Assembly (NCBI GenBank): GCA_030068145.1
Contig: JAPJBO010000395.1
Coordinates: forward strand, 124,001-188,000
Direction: 5' to 3'
Length of the DNA stretch: 64,000 nt
Source: Diplonema papillatum
Lineage: Eukaryota > Euglenozoa > Diplonemea > Diplonemida > Diplonemidae
Shown: one piece after another, positions 22,901 to 31,604 of the stretch
Position numbering within the stretch: position 1 is the stretch's first letter
Layout: every line of letters begins with the position of its first letter
Notes under the pieces: generated by a model
What the model saw: the letters and a program-made list of their open reading frames with translations, nothing else
Told to the model about the DNA's origin: nothing
Databases searched by the model: none
Translations under genes and position numbers: made by a program

Positions 22901-25900
22901 TTTTCCCGCCCGGCGAGCAACGAGGGCACAAACCTTTTCCCCCCCCTTTTTTTTTTCCCCCGTCTCCTTTCCATTCTTGCATTTCAGGCCTGCATGCCCC
23001 ATCAAAAGCAATCGAAAAGAAAATAAACGAGCGTTCTACCACCTCGCGCGGTGTCACGGGATGTTTGGCAGCCGCTGCTAAACAACACACAGTTACAGTG
23101 CATGCTAATCCATGTGGTTCATGTACTTAAAAGAACTCAATGCTAAACAAACATAACGTGGGCGGCGCCGAAGCTTTACCAGCTTCGGCTGACACCATTT
23201 GCGCACTTAACCATGGTTAAGAAGACAACTGAAAGCAAAGACACAAAGATAGCCCAAAGCATCTGCAGAATAACACGAAAAGCCTCTAGGCAAAAACCCG
23301 TTTTCACATTTCTTTCATTACTCTCTTCATTGCGTGAGTCCAAGAAGGGTCGCATCCAATTACCCTAAAAGGAAGTACGTGCGCTCGGCAAAGGCCAGCA
23401 CCGACCTTGGCTTCACCCGGACTTTACCACCCTGGCCGAACTTCGCTTCGTGCCCGAACTTTTTTTAGCACCAGCGCTTAGCACCAGAACTTAGCAACGC
23501 CGGAACTTAGCATCACTCGAACTTAGCTTCACCAGAACTTAGCATTGCCCGAACTTAGCTTCGCCCGAACTTTACTGTTCCCCGAACTTTAACTGCTGCC
23601 TCCAGTCTCGCCACGCGCCGTCGTACCCTGGGGGGGACACCCCCCCCGGACACCCCCGACCCACCGAGTACGGGAAAGGTTTGGCGCTGATACCCGGGGG
23701 GGGAACACCCCCTCCGACCCACTGGGCACGGGTAAAGTTTGGCGCTCGTACCCGGGGGGCCGCCGCCCCCCCGGACCCCCCCCGCCGCCCCCCTGGGGCA
23801 GCCTTTTCCCGTCCGTCCCCCCCGTCGGCCCTCTCCCGGGGCCGACGGTGACCCAAATACCGCGGAATACTGAGAAACTCCGCAGAAAACGCAAACTTCG
23901 GGCACATTAGACCCCGAAACGCAACAAACCTCGCAAACAATCCCCGACCGGAAAAATGTCACGGGCGGGGTCCGAACCCGGACCACCATGCCCGCAAGCC
24001 TTCGCCCAACCACTCTGCCACCAGTACGCATATCGGAAGGGGAGGGAAAAAGCTAGCTCTGCACTATAATCCAGTCCAAAAACAATACACTTTTTCACAC
24101 ATTAAAGCCGGGTTGGCTCGAATAGAGGCTATTCACATTGCATGTTCATAGGACCTCCAGTCTCGAAAAATGATGGATAGTAAAAATTATCCATCTGTGC
24201 TGGCTATCCATCATTTTTACCATCCATAATTGTTTGGGGGGTGGGGAGGCCTGTGTGCACTCAGGAGAAAAAAGTGAATGTCAGCCACCTCCACAGCACC
24301 CCAAAAATATGCCCTCTGAGGCCAATTCGACCTTTCAGCATCCCTATGAAGTCAGCTCAACCCAGCAGACTTCTGGTTCGGCTCAAGCAGCTTCACTTTG
24401 ACATGCCACTTCCTACGGCAACAGGAAGCTGTACCACCTTTTTGTCAACTCTTGCCGGCATTGATCGACAAAGGATGGCCGGGATGATCCATGTTATCTC
24501 TTTCATCGTTTCGGGCCGCCGTGAGGAGCTACGTAGATCTTCTTCCTCGGTGTGAGGATGGTGTCTGCCTCTTTTCGGTGGCTTGGGGAAGGGTTCCTTC
24601 GACTGCTTGAAGAATCTCACAGCAGTTGCATCGGTGAGTTGTCGGTTAGACGGATCGCGCTTCCACTACAGCATTCGTTGCATGGACCCAACTTTGTCCA
24701 CCACAATTGGTGATTCGAATTCTGGCATGTCTCCGCAGTCATTGCATGGGTCCAACCATCAAAGCTTGGTCCTGGCATGTCCCAGCATTCGTTGCATGAG
24801 CCGAAAACAGAGGTAAATAAACCGGTGTCCGGCGAGATGAGTGCAGGCCGCCAAGACCTTTGCATTTCGACCAAGAAAGCTAAAAGCCTGGGCTATATTC
24901 CGCAACAGGGGTAACCCATAATTGAATTCCACACCGCCACACGCAACCAAACAGATGGCCAACCTGGGGCTAGGAGTCAACCTCGAGAACGAGGTGCTGC
25001 GCAGCCCCGAGGTCGTCGACTTCTTGATTTGTATCACCTTCGCCGCCGCCACGACGAAGAACAAGTACACGACATTCCCGTTCGACGGCCCGCAAGGCCC
25101 GCACGAGGAGGTTTGCGACTTTTTCCTTCTCGTTGCAGAAGATTATTCTTCGTCCGTCACTGAGAGACGTAAGGGAAATAACGTGCTCTCATCGAATGAC
25201 GAGAGAGAAGAGCTGTTAGGTGAGACGAGAAGCAGCGGTTCATTCTGCCTATTGGACGAAACCACTAACGCAACCCGAGCCCGGGAAAGAGAGAACCTCA
25301 TCTATTGCTGCTCGTTTGCTAGGCACTATCCCAGAAAACACAGGCTGATCGATTAGAAAAATATGTGCCTCAAGACTGTTGCAGAATCGTCTTTTCCCAC
25401 AAAAAGCCCTTTCTTGCTCTAAGAGAACCCATTCATCAACAGTTCCACGGAGACCCTAAACCCCCGGAATTTCAAGCGAACTCTAACTCTATAACCATTC
25501 TGCCATCAACACCAGAGGCTTGCGCCCACAACACGAACCAGTCTAGAAGCACCACCACTTAAGCGTGTCAATAACGCCGACAAACAGGTGTCTCGTGTAT
25601 TGAAGCAGTGCCCTCGGGTGGAGGATATGGCAGCCGTCGTCAAACGAGGCGAAAGCTTGCGCGACTACCTCGAGCGGTTCGATAAAGAGCTGTACAAAAT
25701 TGTGCGATGGATCATTGCGAGCAATACATCGCACATCATCCCTGTCTCCAAGGACAACAAAGTGAAGTCGATGCCCGACATGCAGTTCCTCCTACAGAGC
25801 AGCACACCCGCCGCGGAGGCTCGCTTCCAGGAACTGAAGGCGCAGCATGGTTTGCTCCTGTTTTCTCTACAACCAATCCCGCAAAACGACGAAGACGAAG

Positions 25901-27782
25901 TTTAACTCCAGCTTCTGAGGCTGCACGGTGAGGTTTAGCCTCAGAAGCTGGAGTTAAAGAGGGTGTGCCCGAGACACTGAGCCGGTCCATCCCCTCTTAA
26001 TAGACCGTGATAGACCGAAGATTACAGCACCGGGCAATTCGATGCAGCTCTGGGATGGACCTGATAGACCGTGGTGGACCGTGATTCACTGTGATAAACA
26101 ACGGCAGGCACTTCGATGCAGTTTCAAGAGATAGGGACGGACCGGCTCACACACCCGAAAAGCGGGTGTGCTACAGCCAAAACACGTGCAACTCCACACG
26201 CGAAAAGCGGGAGTGACACCCGTTTTTTGAACTCCAGCTTTAGCTCCAGCTTCTGAGGCTGGACTCCACCGTAGGGGGTTTGCAACAACGTTGATTGAAG
26301 GGCGCGTGCTTAACGCCGTGCCCTGCCTTCACCATGTTCAGGCCGCACTAGCCACAGCCTCATCAGGTGGACCTTGATCACCTGCGGAACCCCGAGTATT
26401 TGCAGACAAAAGACAGTGATACGAGCCTGACACGTAATGTGTTGGTTCGATGCAGTCGCCAACCTTCGCCATCGAACACAGGTGGGTCGTTTTTTGCGTT
26501 CCACGGCTCGGCGCTGGGAAGCTGGCACAACATCCTGCGTGGTGGCCTGAAACAATACGACCTCCGGATTGCTTTCGGCCCTGGGATCTACATGGCGACG
26601 AACGCCAGCACCTCTCTCGGGTACATGTCCAATGCGCATGGCTTCCCCAACAGCATGTTCGGGGCCCCGCTCCGCCTCATGGCGCTCTGCGAGGTATGCT
26701 ATCGAGCCTCTGGTTTCTCTCTCCAATGATGGTCCGCACCCTTCAACAGTCTTGCGGCATTTGCGGACGATGTATATCTTTCAGTTCTTGTTGTGGGTGC
26801 AAGTCTTCTGATGCTTAACCTCAATCGTCCTCTTTTTTTAGTACTAACAATCTTGCGGGTTGCCCTTCAATGTATGGTGCAGGCTAAAAAGACGTAGGCA
26901 GCGTGTTTTGGTGGTTGATCAGAGTTCCTCACCTGAATACACAGGGTAAATACAAGTGGGAAAACGATCAACCGGCACGCACAAACAAAACGAAGCGCCT
27001 GTCTTTTTCCTCCCCAGTGTGGCGGCATTCGGGCTTGCCAGACGGTTCCGTATCTGTGACTGTTCCATTCATTCCGTCCCACAACCTTACGAATTTTAGA
27101 TCAGTTTCGCATTCCCTCCGCAGCAAGGCTCTGATCGATGTTGTGTCGATGATCATCGAATGCGTACTCCGGTCCGTTAGATCCCTGTCCTATCAGACAA
27201 GTGGTTCCAAGGTTCCAACACCTTGACTTCTGTGTCAGTGCGCAAACGCACGCTCTCCTTCTCTCCTCGCTTCGCAGTACCAGCCGGTTCCCTTTTTTTT
27301 TTTTTTGTATAAGCACCTGCTTTGTAGGAAATGCTTGAGGAGACTGCCTGTTGCGATAGATCAAAGGAGGTAAATGTGCTGTAGCCCACACGAAACACAG
27401 GTAAATCTGGGTTTAGTGGCGGGCGTAAGCGTTGTAGTTGTATTGTTTCTCCCCCTCTAGCCTCCTTCGAAGTAAGCACAAGGCAGCCCCTCGAGTATTT
27501 TTGTGCGGAAGCTAGTGACGAAGTACAAAACACCAATCGCTGCAGGTTGTCGCCGAGGGGTCGGACAAGCTGTGCCTAGGCCGAGTCCATCGACCGAAGT
27601 GCGACTGCAACAAGCAGTCGCCACACATCCGTGTCGAGGCTGCAGAGTGTGTCGTGACCCGAGTGCTGTTCCTGTTCACGGAAACCGTCTGCAGCAACGT
27701 CGAAGCGAAGAACATAAAAATCCCGTCGGTGGACCGCATCGGGAAGCCGTTGTCCGTGCAGTCGAAGATGGGGGCCCTCTGA
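18618..27782 (+). CDS. PARP6/PARP8: PARP6/PARP8-like mono-ADP-ribosyltransferase (eight exons)
   Basis: Exons: 18618-18692, 20166-20722, 22168-22272, 22710-22851, 24955-25110, 25588-25849, 26482-26693, 27546-27782. Total 1746 nt, 581 codons plus stop, with consistent phases. The N-terminus is acidic. Residues 268-290 carry the PARP6/8 cysteine motif CIVCD...C...C (C268, C271, C285, C290). Residues about 390-432 match the family segment 'WIIASNTSHI...MQFLLQSSTPAAEARFQE'. The ADP-ribosyltransferase fold begins at 'FFAFHGSALGSWHNILRGGL' (H440) and continues with 'GPGIYM' (Y469). The last strand is 'CVVTRVLFLFTET', with no glutamate at the usual third triad position, consistent with mono- rather than poly-ADP-ribosylation. 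The enzyme transfers ADP-ribose from NAD+ to protein or nucleic acid; its substrate here is unknown. The exon 3 donor is ambiguous (22266 or 22272). Confidence 0.88.
18890..19617. repeat. 23-bp minisatellite in PARP intron 1
   Basis: About 31 nearly identical units of 23 bp containing 'cttcagcattgcctagggg' and 'tcgt'. Very few substitutions, so recent expansion is likely. Single related motifs occur just before it ('cattcttcagcattgc', about 18764) and in the dispersed element at 35955-36410 ('cgtcagcattgcagaatgc'). Confidence 0.95.
19605..20100 (+). repeat. Dispersed element of about 450 bp, copy 1
   Basis: Aligns with 35955-36410 over most of its length. Shared blocks: 'tcagcattgca', 'ggggccgaaa', 'gatggagaagctg.caacctcc', 'ccgaaggat', 'tcgcaggagccaaaagcgt' and 'gactggtgaa'. 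It joins an RA copy at 20059-20150 that ends at the 3' splice site 20165. A short (CT)n lies at 19953-19980. Non-coding. Confidence 0.7.
20059..20165 (+). repeat. RA repeat forming the 3' end of PARP intron 1
   Basis: Carries 'ggagaacccatctaacgaa', 'ggtcacacggtgaccctaaa' and 'caagcgaaccttaactcta', then an A/C-only stretch ending in 'cacag' at 20165. A branch-point-like 'cttaac' lies about 29 nt before the acceptor. Confidence 0.75.
20833..21050 (-). repeat. R2 repeat, inverted copy in PARP intron 2
   Basis: Reverse complement of the R2 family. It begins 'aaaatactcgaggggctgcc' and contains 'cttcgaaggaggctagaggg', 'ttcgtgtgggctacagcaca' and 'tcctacaaagcaggtgctta'. Closest to the copy at 27306-27505. 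Confidence 0.85.
21146..22055. repeat. 21-bp minisatellite in PARP intron 2, two blocks
   Basis: Units of 21 bp containing 'cgcggcgattacactagg' after 'tta'. The main variant is 'attcca' for 'attaca', with a few partial units. Blocks of about 520 and 300 bp are split by about 90 bp of non-repeat sequence (21666-21757). The unit is a multiple of three, so one + frame reads as Gly-Tyr-Ala-Ala-Ile-Thr/Pro-Leu repeats. It lies between exons and is not expected to be coding. Confidence 0.92.
23440..23770. repeat. Degenerate tandem repeats and C/G-rich block in PARP intron 4
   Basis: At 23440-23600 a loose repeat of 'cgaacttagc' plus 8-12 bases recurs about eight times. At 23626-23770 a unit of about 63 bp ('tacccggggggg...cacgggtaaagtttggcgct') is present about 2.3 times, with long C and G runs. 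Strong secondary structure is likely. Nothing coding recognised. Confidence 0.6.
23956..24030 (-). other. tRNA-like sequence, possible tRNA-derived SINE head
   Basis: On the minus strand, 'tggcagagtgg' matches the pol III A box (TRGYNNARNNG). About 30 nt later 'gggttcggacccc' matches the B box / T-arm, with 4 of 5 T-stem pairs. The flanking 7-nt strands pair at 5 of 7 positions. The anticodon stem does not fold, so this is not a convincing functional tRNA. It looks like a tRNA-Ser/Leu-type remnant or a SINE head. No second copy seen in this window. Confidence 0.35.
24166..24218. repeat. 15-bp perfect inverted repeat in PARP intron 4
   Basis: Arms aaaaatgatggatag (24166-24180) and its exact reverse complement (24204-24218) enclose 23 nt. 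Part of that loop ('tatcca') can pair alternatively. Typical of a MITE remnant or cruciform-forming hairpin. Confidence 0.8.
24840..24954 (+). mobile_element. Truncated LINE 3' end (family R7) at the end of PARP intron 4
   Basis: 'aaagcctgggctatattccg', 'caacaggggtaacccataat' and 'tgaattccacac' match the 3' end of the RNase H LINE at 55886-55983. Here the tail is only a short A/C-rich run that ends at the 3' splice site 24954. The insertion therefore lies directly against exon 5. Confidence 0.7.
25407..25492 (+). repeat. RA repeat in PARP intron 5
   Basis: Very close to 1473-1560: 'agccctttcttgctctaaga', 'gaacccattcatcaac' and 'caagcgaactctaactct'. About 95 nt before the 3' splice site at 25587. 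Confidence 0.75.
25901..25958. repeat. 22-bp perfect inverted repeat in PARP intron 6
   Basis: Arms at 25901-25922 and 25937-25958 are exact reverse complements around a 14-nt loop. Each contains 'actccagcttctgaggct'. A third, direct, partial copy lies at about 26230-26262. Perfect arms imply recent origin or maintenance. Confidence 0.9.
26840..27015 (+). repeat. R3 repeat in PARP intron 7
   Basis: Second long R3 copy; see 10395-10545. It lies about 150 nt downstream of the exon 7 donor and is followed by an R2 copy at 27306-27505 within the same 852-nt intron. Confidence 0.85.
27306..27505 (+). repeat. R2 repeat in PARP intron 7
   Basis: Complete R2 copy: 'gtataagcacctgctttgta', 'gtagcccacacgaaacacag', 'ggtttagtggcgggcgtaag', 'cctccttcgaagtaagcaca'. 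It ends about 40 nt before the 3' splice site at 27545. Confidence 0.85.
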
Positions 27783-30700
27783 TGGCCCAACGGCTGGCGG
27801 GTCTTCGACAGCTCCGTGCACAATCTCCGGACTGCGTCGTGACCCCACTGCTGCTCCTGCCCACGCGCGGAAATCGTCCGGTGCAGCGCCGCCGAGTAGA
27901 CGACCATCAAGGTCCTGTTACCGGACCCGTTTTCTTACCCGAGTGACCGAACGGTTCATAATAGAGCTCCCCATGGAACAGGGCCCAATGGGCGAGAAAT
28001 TGCTGAGAAATTGCGCTTATCCTAGGCCTCAGAGTTCTCGCGGTTGGCCTAAGGAATTCTGGAGCTGAAGAAGTGCATTGACCCTATCAGAATTCGACGA
28101 TTCCGAGCAAAGTTAGATGTGAGCGTCGTGTACTTGTCCCCCCACACACAAAACTGTCCGTCCGCGCAGCAACACTGAGGGAGACGAACACGCATCTTGG
28201 TCCGATAGTCCGAGCCGATGAGAATGGATTCCATGATGATCATGTCAGGGTGTTCGTTGACCCGTGTCAAAAGCTGGTTGCGGCGGAATGCATCTCGGCC
28301 AAGAAGGGAGTTTTCTGGTGGTCCATCTGCAGGTGTTTCTTTTGGGTCGCGCAAGTGACCAGCACACTGGGAACCACCTGGACAGGTGAAATGCACCACG
28401 TTGACACCATGGGGCGTGGACACCGTGCTCAGCCCTCGGCTGCTCTCCACTGAGCAGAATATAACACCTTCCCCCATTCCCAGGATGCTCGGAGAGAAAC
28501 AGCAAAGAAACCAATTCGAAGAAGAGAAATGCCTTTTCCCCCGCAATTCGCTAGCTCCACAGGTGCATCAGACAACTCCCCGCAATGCTTCCCGATGTAG
28601 TCGATCGGAAGCAGATCTCCGCAATCATGGGTTTATGGATGTGTGTACATTTTTGCAACTGATTTCATAGGAACGAGGTTGTCCTCAGATCCACTCTCTA
28701 GAGAGGGGCACCTTCTTATGTGTGTCCGTGCAGCATAGAGTTTCTTACCACGAATCGTACTATACTAACCGTGGCCCTTTGGCCCTTTCCCCCCTCAAAG
28801 ATACTCTGCTCGTGGAAAAACTGCGAGGATGTTAGCCCGTAAGGCCAAATGGCTGTCGCAGGGGATCGCACCTGATAAGCGGGTGTCCTTTGTGCGCACG
28901 CTCGTTGTGGCCAACATTGCTTTTAGCTCCTGAGGCGGGAGATGATCTCACTCGCCGCTCCGGTTTTTGGTCAAATTGCGACTCGTTTCTGGTCACTCTG
29001 CTGCGGCTGATGATTTATTGTGTTTTGCACTCTTTTCTCTGTGCGAGAGTTGCAGCACCCATGTGTTATACGGTGTGCGTATCGACAGGAAGGGGGTAGG
29101 GTCTGACGCTCCTGTCGCCTTCTTCTTTTTCCTTCTTTCGCTTTTCTGTTCAATTTCCATCTCCGGCTCTCTCAGGAGTACACTATCCCTCTTGCATCTA
29201 TCTCTCTCTCTCTCTATCTTTGTTTCTCTTTTTTTGATTCTCGCGTTTCTATTACTGTGCGGTGCTTTCATCGCCCTGTGTGTGTGTAGCCATGTTCCGC
29301 TGACCGGTGCTCCGGACTTTCGGTCTTGAGCGCTATGTGCATGCGTCGCGCGAGCGCGCCGTGCTGCCGAACCTTGGTGTCCCGTGTCTTGCAGCCTTTT
29401 GGCTTTTCGTGTCCACCTGTCCTAACTGTGATGAGGCCCATCCTGGGGCTGATCCCTGTGCTCGCAAAGTGCGGTGTTCGCACCCGCACCTGCCAGGTCC
29501 GTTCTGCCAGATGCTGCCCGGCAGCAAACATTCGGGGAGCATAGTAGATACAGTACACACTTGCCCTGCGTGCGCCCACTGACCTTGCCGTGAAGAGCTT
29601 CCCAGAGAGGATCTCTCTTCTTACGAAAAAAGAAGCACAATAAATTGGTCAAAAGCCTGCTATTCGGGCGAGGTTCCACGAGTCAGAGCCAATTCAGGTC
29701 AAGCGGCCATCGGCCTCCCAAACAAAAAAAAAAAAACGCTGAAAAAGCCCATTTGACAAAGGCCACCCGGAGACTGTAAATGCCCGGATTCCGAAGCGCC
29801 TTGATTTTGAAAGAGAACCTTCAAGGCGCGGCGCCTGTGTTGGACACAAGAGCAGCCGTGAACAGCCGGTTTATCGCGCGGCAGAACGGACGGTCGGCCA
29901 TATTGTCCCGGAGCGCACTTCTTCTCATCTTTTTCTTCTCCTAATGTTCTCATTTTCCGCAATCTTCCGACACACCGGTCCCGAAATAACGAAAGAAAGC
30001 GTGGCCAGGCTCTGGCGCCAAGGCCGGTTTGGACAGGTAGGACAGGGTGGGCAATCCACGGGTGTGTGTAGTGGCGTGTTTTGTCGGCGATCATCAATAT
30101 GGCGGGAGTTTTCACGGAACTCCGATCGTACCGACCCACTGCGGGAGGACTAAATAACCCTACCTGGGCATCGCTCCTCCAGAGCTATACACAGAAAATG
30201 AGGCGCGAGCGTGCAAGAATCGGTCGAGAAGTGCAAAAAAACGGATGGAGGGGGGAACCTCGTGTTGGCTCTCTACGCAATACGTATCGTATTGCATCCC
30301 CCCCCCCCGGCACTTGCCCACAACACCGCTTCTCTTTCGTTGTCTTCCTTCGCTATCCCAGGGCTCTTTCTGCCCCCGTTTCCTCTCTCTTAATGCGGCA
30401 AGCTCCATGCGGTGCGGGTGATGCTCGAGCGCAGTGGAAGTCTACTTGTCTTGTCTGCGAAACCTTGATAATCGGTTTCCAGGCAAGTCCACCTTGCTAG
30501 CAAGGAGGATTACATTCATTGCGAATTTTCCCTGGCGTCAAAGTCTGGGGTCACTACAGACCCGCAGCTAGCCAAAAACACGAAGTACATACAAAAATGT
30601 GTAAATGACAAAAAACACAGTGATCACTGCAACCGCTTGCCCTACCCGCTCAACGGTCATCCAGAATTTTAAAAGGTTATGGCTTCTAAAGGCACAAAAC

Positions 30701-31604
30701 CGTCTAGAGTTCACACCCTGAGATTTCGAAGAGTGCATAATCTGAGATGCGGCCCTGTGCAAATAGAAGCTTGGGGGTGCGATATTCCGGCGCGCCTGCT
30801 GCAAGAAGCTGTTGTTCACCTGCTACTGCCACTCATACATAAAGCACGTGACGTCACACACCGCCCGTCGAGGTGCGGTCGGTACGAGAAGCGGCAATCG
30901 CGGATAAGGCAACGAGTACAGGGCAGCCGTCGCGCAGAAAAGCAGTAAAGCGACCCGCGTCGCAGGTGGCACAAACCGTAGAAGCCCGTGCGGCAGGGAG
31001 TGGAGACGAGGTGATGCAAGACGAAGGGGAAGCGCGACGCCCCCAGCCCGGACGGACCAACAAGACGCAAGACCAGGCGACCAAGAGAAGGAGGGGGACG
31101 CGACCCAGAGACCCGGGCTAAGTAGCTTGAAACTAGTGTGATGGACCTTTCTTCGGAGGGGCTCACGCACTCAAAAACTCGACTTATACGCACACCGCCG
31201 GTCGCACGCCGTACCAACAGAGGCACCAGCACACACTGCGGGCGGTCGAAACGTGTTGAAGAACAGTCATTGTCGCGAGTGAACCCCTCACATACGCCTA
31301 GTAGTAGTAGTACCTGCACCGCGTCCCATACACCACATATGGGGTGTGACGTCAAAATGACACTCCCTGAAGGCAGAGAAGTAGCACCCCAACCACAACA
31401 CAAAGCACCTTGGGTGGTGCGAACCCCCTCCCATCCCCTGTGGCGCAACCGCTTTGATGCAGGAGGTCCAGGCTGGACCTGACACAATGTTGGTAACAGA
31501 AACTTGCGATGGACACGAGGAAGCACAACCAAGCGAAGGTGCCGCTCCCCGTGATGCCGTGCTAGCGTCGTCGACGAGCGGCCTGCTTAAGTTCGAACAC
31601 TGCA
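27783..31604. other. Spacer of 3.8 kb after the PARP gene
   Basis: No gene recognised on either strand. The minus frame 28049-28546 and the + frame 29307-29582 are open. The latter reads CPNCDEAHPGADPC, a C-x2-C-x3-H-x5-C pattern like retroelement gag knuckles, but too little to call. An RA-like fragment lies at 29757-29820. A basic low-complexity frame at 30873-31121 resembles LINE tails. Polypyrimidine tracts at 29120-29240 have no clear role. Confidence 0.4.

Noticed and set aside
27503..27946. 147-codon frame overlapping the last PARP exon
   Set aside because: It is the wrong frame of exon 8. The correct frame contains the conserved last ADP-ribosyltransferase strand and stops at 27782.
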